Assembly: GCA_019925105.1 (NCBI GenBank)
Contig: JAHGAU010000006.1
Span: 496,001-560,000 of the forward strand
From: Niebla homalea
Lineage: Eukaryota > Ascomycota > Lecanoromycetes > Lecanorales > Ramalinaceae
Reading direction: 5' to 3'
DNA length: 64,000 nt
Of the stretch, positions 21,304-32,200 are shown piece after piece. Position 1 is the first letter of the stretch. Every line of letters starts with the position of its first letter. Made by a program: the position numbers and the translations under genes. The notes beneath the pieces are model-generated. The model did no database searches, was not told where the DNA came from, and saw nothing but the letters and a program-made list of their open reading frames with translations.

Positions 21304-22260
21304 TCACGTCACATCCTTCAAGATATTGTTGACCGCCTGCAACATAACATCTTCGAGGTCTTGCTGATCTGGGGAGCTCTCGATGGCCCCCTGGTACCGC
21401 CAGACAACCGACAGTGACTCCATGATCTGCGCCAGGCGACTCATCTCGTCGCAGTTCCGATCCAGCCGCTGAAGAAAGGTTTCTCGACCCAGGGGCTGCC
21501 TCTTCCTGTACTCGATCTTCAAGAAGCGGATCATGGCCTGCCTGAGGAAGAGCTCCTGAAACTTCAGCTTCTGCTTGAGGGATAGAGAACCCATTGGTTG
21601 GAAGTTTCCCTTGTCTATCATATGCCTGACTTCGCGGTGGAGAGCGAGTCCCGCCCCCTCGACGTAATGCTTCAGGAGTTCGGTTTTGTTGCACAGGACG
21701 GTGGTAGGGTCCGCAGGCACTTCTCCCATGCAGACCAAGTAGTCATCCATATCGCAAACTACTTCGAGTGATTCGAGGTTGTCAGGTGGCGGCGTATTCG
21801 GAAACTGGACCTTTCGACACGCCGGACAACTGTTGCGGGCTGCTCGGGACGGAGAGAGCCATTGCCGGATGCAAGTACTGCAGAACAGATGTTTGCAGAC
21901 TAATTGCCGCGGCGTCACGGTGTCGGAATACTTGGACTGGCAAATCCCACACTCGTCCTTGTCTTCTGGTACCCTCTTCCACGCAATCGTTGGCATCGAC
22001 GCAAGATAGACCAGTCCTGGGGGGGGCTGGGGCTTTTGAACTGTGTACTCCCACTCCTTGATCATTAGCATCTCCATATCATCTTTGGCGACATGCTCCT
22101 CCCCTTGGAGGTCCGCCAAGTCTTCAAATTCGCAAAGCTTGTACCAAGCATCAAGAGCGTGGAGAAAGTTTGGCTCTTTTGTCATCCTGATCGCGTGGTC
22201 ATGGTTATCCCTCTCAATGAGGGCCGATTTGAGTCCCTGAACGGCAATGGCGGTAGTCAT
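21304..22260 (-). CDS. RING-finger protein, putative E3 ubiquitin ligase (copy 1)
   Basis: Single exon, 318 aa. A C3HC4 RING lies at about residues 103-150: ECGICQSKYSD, then CKHLFCSTCIRQWLS and SCPACRKVQFP. The N-terminal about 100 residues and the C-terminal helical half are not recognised. The C-terminal segment KFQELFLRQAMIRFLKIEYRK resembles LQEMFIRKTMLHYWQKVNY in the RING protein at 27277-28601, so the two appear to be paralogues. RING proteins recruit E2 enzymes; the substrate is unknown. The gene lies immediately downstream of the NLR-type gene on the same strand, 678 bp beyond its end. Confidence 0.85.
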   Translation of the reverse strand: MTTAIAVQGLKSALIERDNHDHAIRMTKEPNFLHALDAWYKLCEFEDLADLQGEEHVAKDDMEMLMIKEWEYTVQKPQPPPGLVYLASMPTIAWKRVPEDKDECGICQSKYSDTVTPRQLVCKHLFCSTCIRQWLSPSRAARNSCPACRKVQFPNTPPPDNLESLEVVCDMDDYLVCMGEVPADPTTVLCNKTELLKHYVEGAGLALHREVRHMIDKGNFQPMGSLSLKQKLKFQELFLRQAMIRFLKIEYRKRQPLGRETFLQRLDRNCDEMSRLAQIMESLSVVWRYQGAIESSPDQQDLEDVMLQAVNNILKDVT

Positions 22261-22938
22261 TGTTTCTGTAGGATCAGAAGTGTGAAGTACCGAGAGGGTG
22301 AGCCAGAGCGCCTACCAATACGTATATTTATGTTCATAGAAAGGTTTGTTCCATGCCACTCTATTGAGCCACCTCATCAAGCGGAACAATGGCTTTGTGT
22401 CTCGTGCGGACAATGGCAATCTTTTCCATGGCCGTAAGACTTTCCAGAAGGAAATGACTTTCTACGAACAAAGGGAAACGCGGTAGCACATAGCAACGAG
22501 CCGGTGAATGTGTTCACCCGTCTTAGACATATTTATAAAGGCAGACGCTTCCGTAATGAGGTTAGATTGAGGCAAACCATCTACATATTGAAGTCGAAAG
22601 AATGACATATACTGCTCCTGCATACCTCGCGATGATTTCCACCCTGTTGTGCAAAGAGCTCCTCCCCTAATATAATCAAAGTGCATCTGTCCAACAAAAG
22701 GGCTGCTGCTCAATCCAGACCATGTCCTTGCCTTTGTCTTGTGTCGCAGTAGCTCATCGGGTGCACGAAAAGACTCAGACTTGGAGAGAACTGATCCAGT
22801 CCCATTGATATGAGCTTGTAGCAATGCCTGCTCATTGAACCCAGCAAAACCCATCATAAACTTGTCGACCACCAATCTGATGATAAATGGTAGCCAAGGG
22901 GTCGAGCAATCGTTGTCTGAGCTCCTCATCGATGCATA
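22261..22938. other. Intergenic between NLR gene and RING copy 1
   Basis: A 155-aa minus-strand frame (22462-22929) begins just after the NLR stop but has no recognisable domain. It may be old 3' coding sequence lost from the NLR or chance. Promoter of RING copy 1. Confidence 0.4.
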
Positions 22939-25900
22939 TCACATCCCCGGCTGAACTTGACTTTGATCGTGTGTCTCGTCTACCGCTCCGTTGTCCTGTA
23001 GTAATTGTATGACTCCGTGAAGTTGAGCTTGCCAATCCTTCGCTATGTCGTCTTCCATCCCTGACGTGCTTTCGGAAAGACTTTCTCGAGCTGCACCCAA
23101 AGCATTGCCATACGGACCTCCCTGGGCGTTTACATCTGCCCCGTTCTCAAGCAGTGATTGCACAAGTCCTCTGTAGTCATACATCGACCGGGACCAGCGA
23201 GCATTTGCACAAAATGCCGCCGCTTGCAATGCATTACCATATTGTCCCCCTTGAACATTAACGTCTGCTCCCCTGTCTAACAGCATTTGCACAATTTCTC
23301 TGGAGCCGGAATAGGATCCCGCCTGTAGAGCATTACCATACCACCCCCCTTGAGCATTTACATCTGCCCCGTTCTCAAGCAGTGATTGCACAAGTCCTCT
23401 GTAGTCATACTTCGACCGGGACCAGCGAGCTTCTGCACAAAATGCCGCCGCTTGCAATGCATTACCATATATTCCCCCTTGAACGTTAACGTCTGCCCCC
23501 CTGTTTAACAGCATTTGCACAATTTCCTTGGAGCCGGAATAGGATCCCGCCTGTAAAGCATTACCATACTCTCCCCCTTGCGCATTGACATCTGCTCCCC
23601 TGTTCAACAGCCATTGCACAATTACCTCATTGCCGTCGTCTGATGCTGCTTGCAAAGCATTACCATACCGCCCCCTTGAGCATTGACATCTGCTCCCCTG
23701 TTCAACAGCCATTGCACAATTTGTTTGGAGCCGGAAAAGGATCCCGCCTGTAAAGCATTACCATACTCTCCCCCTTGCGCATTGATATCTGCTCCACTGT
23801 TCAACAGCAATTGCACAATTACCTCATTGCCGCGGAATGATGCTGCTTGCAAAGCATTACCATACCCTCCCCCTTGAGCATTGATATCTGCTCCACTGTC
23901 TAACAGCAATTGCACAATTACCTTATTACCGCGGAATGATGCTGTTTGCAAAGCATTACCACGGAATCCCCCTTGAGCGTTAACATCCGCCCCATTGTCC
24001 AGTAGTAAGCGTACTAATTGCTCCTCACCAGCATGAGATGCGCAGTATAATGCAGTACCATACTCTCCAGATGTGGCGTTGATGTCCGCTCCCTGTTTAA
24101 GCAACAAATGCACCGCCTAGGTAAAATGCAGAGTCAGCATTGCCTTATACGATGCACAACCTCCAAGACGTCATCAAAATCTGGGAAACGCTTCTAAAAT
24201 TGTATTAAATCAACTGAATTGTAGAATGAAGATTTATTCAATTAATAAAAGGTCCTGAGATATGGACGAAAAAGGGAATAACGCTTCCGAAGTTGCTTAC
24301 CTAGGCAAACAAAATGGAGTCAGCATTGTTCTAGACGTTCTTGCAAGCTCAAGACTTCGATGATATCGATGAGATTACAAGGGATCTCCACTTACCTTCG
24401 TTTTACCAGCGTACGATGCCTCTCCTAACGGGCTAGCTCCTTCCTCACTTCGAGCGTTCACATCTACCCCTTTATCAAATAAGAGCTCTAGTACTGCTTC
24501 GTGACCCCCACTGGATGCCTCAAGCAATGCGGTCCAGCCAGAATAGCCGCTTACGGCGTTCATGTCTGCGCCGTTGTCGAGTAGTAATCGTACACACTCG
24601 GCATGGCCATAGCGTGAAGCTGCATTTAATGCACTCCCGTGTTCTCCACAGGCGTTAATGCTTGCTCCTTTATCTAGAAGTAGCTGGACCGTCTTGCTGT
24701 TGCCTCGAGCTGACGCAGCGACTATTGGATATCCATAAAAGCCCCCTTTGACGTTGATCAGCTCAAGTACCTTCGGCATTGGATAAGGTAATTTGACAAG
24801 ATCTTCGTGATTTTGCTCCCGGCAAGCCTCGAACCATTCTTGCAAAAAACAGTGAAGTCCAAGCAACGAGGCATAATAGACCGGGCTTGCAGTGTCATTC
24901 GGTATCTTATACATTCTATCGAGAGTGCTAGGGATATCAATGTCATGAAGCTTTAGCCAGGTCATACTTGAATCGCTTTGAAGAAACAGCTCTGATATCA
25001 GACAATCTACTTCCGAAAGATTTGCTGTCAAGGTTTTGTAATGCCGATGCCAGAATTCGGCTGCAAACCATGCTAGAGGATGTCCTTTCAGAGTAATCTT
25101 ACGAGTTTTTTGGAAACTTTCAAGGATAGGCAGGTCATGTTCGAGCAGATACACTAGACAGACCTGTGCTATCTCTGCATTGGCTGCGGCGCTGTCCAAG
25201 CTGAATACTGCGGCTTTTTGTCCTCGGATGCGATCTGATCTTAGGTATTCTTGGACCGAAAAGTGAGCTATCTGCACAATGTCCTTACTAGGATCCTCAG
25301 ACACGTTGAGTTCGATGAGACCAGGACAGATATCGTTGATATCGTCAAAGTCTTCCATTCGACGGTCCCTCTGAAGACCTCTGGGTTCTTTAATCTCAAC
25401 GGCGACTGCGTCGATAAGCTCTCTTACCTCCAGTGGTCTAGTAGCGAAACATAACATAGTCAGAATTCGCCGAGCATCTCCGACCAGACCTGAAGGAATG
25501 TTGCACAGCATTCGCTCGTATGTCTCGTCAAGCGATGTTGGTAAGGATTTCAATAAGCGATCAACGTTAGCTGGACTACAAGGCCATGACTTAAAAGATC
25601 TCAGTTGGCATTCGACCCATCGAAATCTAGTACATTTTAGCGATGACCCACTTGGGCGTGGTACCACCCTCAGATGTGAATTGCTTACACTCCATTAGCG
25701 CGCATGGCTAGTCCCTCTTGGATCTTGGAGTGATGCCGCTTCCATTTATGTAGATCTCGGTCCTGATTCAGGTAGCCTGATACGAAATTGGCAATGTCTG
25801 TGTCTATGCCCTGGTTTCGCATTGTGACATGCTCGTCAAGGGTCTCTCCAAAACATTTATGTATATCACGCTCATTCCGGCTTGTCACAAAGAGGTGAAG

Positions 25901-26977
25901 ACCGTGCAGGTTCCATTTGCGTATGGTCTCCAGCGCATCAAGTACTTCCCCCCGTGCCCCATCCCGAGGACACTCATCCAGAGCATCCAAGATGATATAC
26001 ACGTCCTGAAATCTTTCAATTAGGCGTCGAAGATATGCGATGAGAGCTTGCGGTGGGGCTGTGCCGCTCCGATATGTCTGCTGAAGCTGGAGGAGATCTA
26101 TATGCCCGTCGTGCAATTGATGCGATAGTTGTAACAGTAACGCTCGCAGCATAGATGAATCATCCTGCTTCGACTCGTCGTTGAATTTGAAATAGAAAAA
26201 GGCGACACCAATGCTCCGATCGGTGCCTCTATGGCGAACAACCGATTGTATCGCGGTAGAGCACAGTACTGACTTCCCTGACCCGGCGAATCCATTCAGC
26301 CACATGAAGGAGTTTCGGTCTGCCAGCCACCGCTTGAATCTGGGATCTTTTACGAGCCATATGCCTGTACCCAGATGTTTCTTCGAGCAAGCGTTGTTGT
26401 GGTCGATCGTAGCATCTGGTGCTTTCAGCCAGCTCTCAAGGTCCGACGAGATCTGGTGACTTTTCACCAAGTCGAATGTGGTCTTGACATCCGCAAGATC
26501 ATCCATGATTTTCGAGTTGTCTCCGATGCCTAGGATGTCTAGTGCGAGGGTGAGATTTGACTTGATTTCATCTATGTCTTCACCTAATTTGTGCAAGGTG
26601 CTTTGGCGAAACGGGTAGGTAGCTCGGCGGCCGGCAGTTTTGATGCTCGCCTTGATCTCATCCTTGCCCAAAGTTCGATTACTTAGTTTGGTGCACTCAT
26701 CCTGAAGCTCGTTGATTGATTCTTCACATGTGTTGATGTGAGATTCAATATTTGCAATCAAGTCTCGTTCCTCGCCATTATACTTACGAGCAGAGGTTGA
26801 CTTCTGAAGAGTATCTAGGATTACAAGGAGTGATTCCAAGTTTCGAAGAGTCCCACTAACATCTGCATTCAGATGTTTGTAAGAGTTGTAGAACTTCACT
26901 AATGACTGGGTGGCTTCAATTCCTAAAGAAATCAACCCCGCAGTGCCAGCTGCGATGGACAAAGGGTCAGTCATCAC
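22939..26977 (-). CDS. NLR/STAND-type protein: Helo-like N-terminus, NACHT, ankyrin repeats; frameshifted
   Basis: Exons 26977-25689, 25626-24396 and 24116-22939. Residues about 1-120 match the Helo-like N-terminal domain of fungal STAND proteins (DPLSIAAGTAGLISLGIEA). The NACHT has P-loop GFAGSGKS (about residue 230) and Walker B VYIILDALDECP (about 330), followed by the linker FRWVECQLRSF and LPTSLDETYERML. From about residue 710 come at least 13 ankyrin units, mostly 33 residues ending ADVNAQGG. At 23671-23675 a run of five C replaces the six C of the sister repeat near 23343-23348, and the frame breaks; as read, the protein stops at 23622 (1004 aa), while the repeats continue in another frame to 22939. 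The phase-0 intron 24117-24395 is long and doubled. Such proteins act in fungal heterokaryon incompatibility or non-self recognition; the trigger here is unknown. A sequencing error is a real alternative to a natural mutation. Confidence 0.85.
23100..23553 (-). repeat. 228-bp two-unit tandem duplication within the ankyrin array
   Basis: The block CAAGTCCTCT at 23163-23172 recurs at 23391-23400, giving a period of 228 bp, that is one 33-residue plus one 43-residue ankyrin unit. The two copies differ at only about eight positions. The 43-residue unit carries an inserted ARWSRS..YDYRG segment. Confidence 0.85.
23622..24116 (-). repeat. 99-bp ankyrin repeat array
   Basis: Consecutive 33-codon units share nearly identical text on the plus strand (GCATTACCATACTCTCCC.. 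and ..AACAGCAATTGCACAATTACC). Variable positions are concentrated before GNALQ and around the first helix. High internal conservation suggests repeat shuffling or concerted evolution. Confidence 0.8.
24117..24395 (-). other. Doubled intron with zero-length exon (AG|GTAAGC) in the NLR gene
   Basis: On the minus strand the intron starts GTAAGT at 24395 and reads CCTAG|GTAAGC at 24301/24300, then ends CCTAG at 24117. Both halves carry GAGTCAGCATTG (plus strand 24317-24328 and 24131-24142) at nearly the same distance from their acceptors. This looks like two copies of one intron whose intervening exon is gone, or a recursive splice site. Confidence 0.65.
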
Positions 26978-27276
26978 AACAAGGATTGCGGCGACGGAAT
27001 CTGTGATGGATAGATCAAATGTTGACGTTGATGCACCAAGGAGATGGACTTATCCTTACGTCGTTGTGATTTGCAATGAGAAGGTTGATGTAGCCTTGTG
27101 AGCCGGCGGCAAAGATTGCCGGCAACCAACAGCCAATCATAACTTTCTTTGCAGCTAGCTGCAGCTTACACGCACAATCATCGTTTCCATTCTCTATTGA
27201 AGACCTCTCTATACAGACACCAGAGGATTGTATGGATGCTGGAGGCAGTTGACATCGCTCATTCCGCAAGCATGAA

Positions 27277-28601
27277 TTATGACATACTAACACATCGCGC
27301 CAATTCTCCACTCAGCGCTTCAGAATCCGTAAAGGGATCAAGCTCCCGCCCCTGCTCTCCGACAATCTCCATCAGCAGATCCCGAGTATTTACCCCGTTT
27401 TGTGTGAACAAGCGTGCCTCAGCCATGGAATTCCGTACATTCAGCATCTCAGTCTGGCCATCTCCATGTGTCTGCAAAAAGGCTTGCAACTCTGCAGGAC
27501 TACGCTCTTCATTGATGGATTCCTCTGTATCGTAATTTACCTTTTGCCAGTAATGGAGCATGGTCTTGCGGATGAACATCTCTTGCAAGGTGAAACGTGT
27601 CTCACCGGTTATCGTGTACTGGGCTGATACCACGCTTGCAGTATCGTGATTTTCGGACAGTACATACTCTTTGCACTGTGACAGTAGTGGGTTGTAGTGC
27701 GGCGAAACGGTTTCGATGGCGTTCTGGACTTCCGTCGTGGCCCGTTCAATATATTTCCCAAGAAGTTGTACTCTCCATAGCGACATCAACCGGACATTAT
27801 GATCTGAGAAAGTAGAAAGACCAGCCGAGAACCGATTACTGAGGAGATCTAACATGCTCTGTAGTCCATCTATGCTGTCTGTATGAGGTCGCGGGGGGAA
27901 GCACTCTGCTCGGCAGAAAGGGCAGTCTCCCCTTACGGGTTCATCGAATGGATTCAACCACTATGTCTCGGATGTGTCAGCGTAGCTCATGAATCAAGTA
28001 GTGGTCCAAAGCGAACGCCAGATTCGACCTTCATGTGGATGTTATGGTCCACACGTGCACTGTATGAGTAACAAATCTCCGAAATATCACTCACTGTCTT
28101 TAGGCAATCATACCCAACGTGTTGTGAACAACACGAAAGTCGAACAGCGTGGGACTCATCGTCTTTCTCTCCACTCGCGCTGGTGCCGTACGGTTGCAAG
28201 CAGATTCCACATACTGCGTCTTCAGGAACAAGCCTGTCATCTGCAACTTTGGGCAGAGAATCGACGAATCGATGGGCAGGGGGTTCAGGGACCGGCCGAC
28301 GTGCGAAATGCCACTCGTTGAGCAGGAATTGGCTCAGGACGGGCAATCTGCTATTGAGGGGATTGTCTGAGTCGGTCAATGCAGCGAAGAATTCCTGCTT
28401 AGCTCGCTCGCCGCTTTTGCCAACACTGGTTTGAAATGCTTCGTAGGCACCTGCATTTATGGCATCCCCATGTTCGAGGTGGTCTAGATATGCATTGATC
28501 GCTGAATGTAGCGCTTCAAGGTGTGGGGGCTTTTCAAGCTGTCTGGCGTTACGAGCTTCCATTCCCTCCGCCAGAATCTGACCTACAATAGTACGAGACA
28601 T
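27277..28601 (-). CDS. RING-finger protein, putative E3 ubiquitin ligase (copy 2)
   Basis: Exons 28601-28095 and 27960-27277 give 396 aa; donor GTGAGT, acceptor ATAG, phase 0. The intron falls inside the RING: the first metal pair (VCGICLQPYG) and the CSQH..YDCLKT part are in exon 1, while the last pair CPFCRAECFPP is in exon 2. The RING is long (about residues 130-190) because of an insert between the second and third ligands. The N-terminal region is helical with no known domain. The C-terminal segment is similar to that of RING copy 1. The gene is read toward the NLR start with 299 bp between its stop and the NLR ATG. Confidence 0.85.
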
Positions 28602-29114
28602 CGCAACGACTGTTGCGGTTTGAAGTTGTATGACGAGTCATAAAAGCGACTTTTAGTTGAGTAATTGAAGTGTTGAATGTTTCCGAAAGTGTTCAGCACT
28701 GTTGTGTTCACATAGTTGTTCCCTACCTATGAAGAGGAGATGAAATAAACCATTTGTAATGGATTGGAGAGGCGAACAAAAAGCGTGCTGCCTGGCATCT
28801 ACAGCAGGTAAGGCCATTGTTCAGCGGTTCATTTGGGCAGAGCTGTTTTTGAATTCTCCAAAGAATAAGATGCAGCTTGAAACCCTCAAAAAGCAAAACG
28901 GCATTGTTTTCCCAGCACAGACATCTTCCAAAGTATACAAAGCATTGTAAGCTTGCTACATATTGCTCAAAAACATTAAATTTGAACAAATTGCAGAAGC
29001 AGACAATCAGGCTCGACATACTGATCCCCAAGCCAGTAAGTCAAGCACTGCCCACGTTTTGCCTATTTTTTACACCAGAGACTTCTCAATTTTCATCTAC
29101 AAACGCACAACAGC
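28602..29114. promoter_or_regulatory. Shared divergent promoter of RING copies 2 and 3
   Basis: A 513-bp interval separates the two start codons. It is AT-rich compared with the genes and has no recognisable paired element. Coordinate expression is possible but not shown. Confidence 0.4.
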
Positions 29115-30054
29115 ATGGAGGAGGTTCTATATCTGAACGAGTTTTCTCGATACGAAATGCTTCTTGCTTCTTTCAATCGCTGGGAAAAGGTAATTGGACG
29201 AGGACATGAAACGCTTGGTTCGGGAAATGCCCTTTTGCATGGCATGGACCTGCAAGATTTTGCGAAGAAGTATAGCCTTCCACCGGCGCCTCCAATCATA
29301 CAAAAGCTCAGTACGCTGCCAATCGTCCCTTTGGAGGACTTAGCTGATGACCAGGAATGTGCAATATGCACAGAGAGATTCATCCCCGTCATGGAGAATT
29401 TTCATGATCTTGAAGAAGGGTGAGTCGGTTCTCATGCATATCATCATCCTAATGGGACGAAATATCTATCAGGCAACGCTGACCATATGTTTTTCTAGGG
29501 AGATACCCGAACCTCCAATATCAGAAAAGCCATTACGTCTTGGATGTGGCCACATCTTTGGAGATAGATGTCTTCAAGAGTGGCTCTTTCCGTACGGTGA
29601 GAACTTAAGCTGCCCTATGTGCCGTGACGCAATATATCCCGCCAAGCCCACAGTGATCGAGGCCAGAATGGATGAGCTCATCTGGACAGACTTCGAGGGT
29701 GGACGGCCTCTTTCTTTGGAAAATCGAGCAGACCTCCGTTGCCACATGTATGAGATTACGTCTTATCGGGTCAGACTGGCGATCTTCGAATCCACGTGGA
29801 CGGTGCCGCTGAAAGTCAAATTTGAAGATACCTTGGATTGGCGACAGAGACGGGTATCGATCGAGAAGATGCAGAACGTCCTGCGCGAGCATGAGGTTTT
29901 GTACGTGAACGACTTGCTACTGGCCCCTGATCGGCAATTCCGGCGGTTTCCCTACGATCCCGCGATCGAGGAACCCATGCATGTATACCTATGGAGGGGG
30001 CAGCTTCTCACACAGCCTTTCGCCTCTGAGTCTGAGACTCCTTTAGTAGCATGA
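29115..30054 (+). CDS. RING-finger protein, putative E3 ubiquitin ligase (copy 3)
   Basis: Exons 29115-29419 and 29499-30054 give 286 aa; donor GTGAGT, acceptor CTAG, Gly codon split. The RING spans about residues 80-140: ECAICTERFIP, an insert that contains the intron, then LGCGHIFGDRCLQEWLFP and SCPMCRDAIYP. As in copy 2, the intron sits between the second and third metal ligands, which supports common descent. The N-terminal 75 residues and the C-terminal 140 residues are not assigned. The C-terminus is shorter than in the other two copies. Confidence 0.85.
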
Positions 30055-30692
30055 ACGTCTAGGCAGATGAATGAAAATATGCAATCTGAGCACGAGAAGA
30101 AATGTAATCGAGACAATGACCTGTTGACGATGAAAGAATTGATTCATGAGCTAGTCCTGAAATGGCAAAAGGCTTCTTTGCTGCTCTTCTCCTACGAATT
30201 TGATAGCAAATTTCCATCACTGTGTAGTCATTTTCGCTTTGCCCAAAAATCCGAACGCTTCCGTGAACTCTCTGACTTGCTGATTACTCATGGCGGATGA
30301 TCGTTCTGAGTCACTGTGCACACAACAGGTCATGATTTTTCCCCAGCTTTTTTCTCGCGTTCACTGCTCTTGACGGACTCTTACTGTACTTGCAATGAGG
30401 CACTATGAAATATAAGATCATCATTGCGATAAGATCAGAGATCACAAGTCTAGTCTGAGATCCAACAGCGCTTGCGAAGATTTGTTCAATGAAAGGTTTG
30501 CAAGCTCGCGAACACAAAATTTATCCTCCGTGATCACTAGGGGGTCCACATTATATTGAGATCTGCAAAAGTCTAAGACTCCTACAGATCTTTGTTCAAT
30601 CATATATGTCAATATGTTATATCCTCGATTACAATAAACACCTACAAGCAATTGCTTTTCCATCTCTGGAGGAAAGTCTGAACCTCTTGGAC
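30055..30692. other. Intergenic, promoter of the phosphoserine phosphatase gene
   Basis: A 77-aa frame at 30067-30300 shows no similarity. No element was recognised. Confidence 0.5.
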
Positions 30693-31703
30693 ATGTCTGC
30701 TACCACGGAACCAACGACCCGCCTGATCGTCACAATTTTCGCAAAATCACGAACAAAAGGCTCTACCACCGCTCCTCTACCACAAGACTCCTCGAAACTA
30801 CTCATCGAAGCGCTCATCCACGCCACTGCCGGTGCACACCCCTCAATATCTCAATCCTTACAACAAGCAGCCCCTGAGGTAAAACACCACACCGACAGCA
30901 TCACCCAATACTCCTGGCCCCTCCCCGCCACCCCCTGGACCCACCTCCCGCCCCTCCGCCACACCCCCCCAATAAAATCCTACGAATCCGCACACGACGT
31001 CGAGCTCATCATCGACCTCGCCCCGGATGTCACCCCGCGCCCCATCCGACTCGCCCTCTTCGACATGGACTCCACCCTCATCAACGAAGAAGTCATCGAC
31101 GAGCTCGCCCGCTCCATCGGCAAGACCGCCTCCGTCAGCGCCATCACCGCGCGCGCCATGAACGGGGAGATCGATTTCGCCACGTCGCTCCGGGAGCGTG
31201 TCGCCATGCTCCGGGGCGTCCGGACCGACGTGTGGGAGGCCCTGAAGCGCACCGTCACCATCGCCGAGGGCGCGAGGGAGTTGATCCGCGGGTTGCGGGA
31301 AAGGGGTGCTGTGACCGCGGTGGTGAGTGGGGGGTTCGTGCCGATGGCGGAGTGGTTGAGGGGGGAGTTGGGCTTGGATTATGCGGTTGCCAATGTTTTG
31401 CGCACGGCTGAGGGGGAGGGGGAGATGGCGTGTCCGTACCTGACGGGGGAGCTGGACCCGGATACCCCGATTGTGACGCCCGAGCTGAAGCGGGCAACGC
31501 TGTTGGAATTGGCTGCCAAGCATGATGTTCCGATTTCGGAGACCCTGTGCGTGGGCGACGGGTCGAATGACTTGCTCATGCTGCATGCGGCCGGTTTGGG
31601 GGTCGCGTGGAATGCGAAGGAGAGGGTGCAGGAGATGGGGCCGATGCGGTTGAATGGGGGAAGTTTAAGTGATCTACTTTACCTATTTGATATGAAACCG
31701 TAG
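30693..31703 (+). CDS. SER2: Phosphoserine phosphatase
   Basis: Single exon, 336 aa from MSATTEPT; an in-frame Met at 30606 would add 29 residues that look like leader sequence. The protein is a HAD hydrolase: motif I LFDMDSTLI with the nucleophile Asp (about residue 124), cap residues EEVIDELARSIG, motif II VVSGGF, the conserved lysine in PELKRATL and motif III CVGDGSNDLLML. It removes phosphate from 3-phosphoserine, the last step of serine synthesis, in the cytosol. The N-terminal about 110 residues correspond to the ACT-like regulatory half of SerB-type enzymes. Codon use shifts from AT-neutral to very GC-rich within the gene. Confidence 0.93.
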   Translation: MSATTEPTTRLIVTIFAKSRTKGSTTAPLPQDSSKLLIEALIHATAGAHPSISQSLQQAAPEVKHHTDSITQYSWPLPATPWTHLPPLRHTPPIKSYESAHDVELIIDLAPDVTPRPIRLALFDMDSTLINEEVIDELARSIGKTASVSAITARAMNGEIDFATSLRERVAMLRGVRTDVWEALKRTVTIAEGARELIRGLRERGAVTAVVSGGFVPMAEWLRGELGLDYAVANVLRTAEGEGEMACPYLTGELDPDTPIVTPELKRATLLELAAKHDVPISETLCVGDGSNDLLMLHAAGLGVAWNAKERVQEMGPMRLNGGSLSDLLYLFDMKP

Positions 31704-32200
31704 CCCGTTGAGCTCGACCAAAGAGCAAGGGCCGATTATTCGAGGAAGATGATGAGCCAAATGTTTGACACGGCCATGTGGGAACATTGGACAACAAGTT
31801 GGAAATAGTCATCAAGCCAAGGAGTGTTCAGGGGAGCAAGGATCCCACGTTATGTCATCACGAGCGACGCCTTTGAAATCGATAGATATGGACACTTTTG
31901 AAGCTAAAGACCTTTTTTCGTTCATGAAAGCTAGATACTGGGCTCGAGCAAAGATCTGTACCCGTCGGCCAGGAATCCTCATATAATACAATAAGAAGCT
32001 TTGCAGACCACCCATATGAACACCTCTGCTACCCAAGGCGTGTATCTCGTTAAAAAGGCTTTGTCGGAAAAAGAAGCGAAGAAACATGCTAGGACGAACA
32101 AGGATATTCACATGCATACTCTCCAAACGCTCGTGCTCACACTCATCCTTGTCGATAGTTTGCCCCCCCAGGATGAGTGATAAAGGACGTGGACTTCTTT
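31704..32200. other. Intergenic, convergent 3' region
   Basis: Lies between SER2 and RHO3. No gene seen. Confidence 0.55.

Noticed and set aside
22462..22929. 155-aa minus-strand frame after the NLR stop
   Set aside because: No recognisable motif and no intron linking it to the NLR; left as intergenic.
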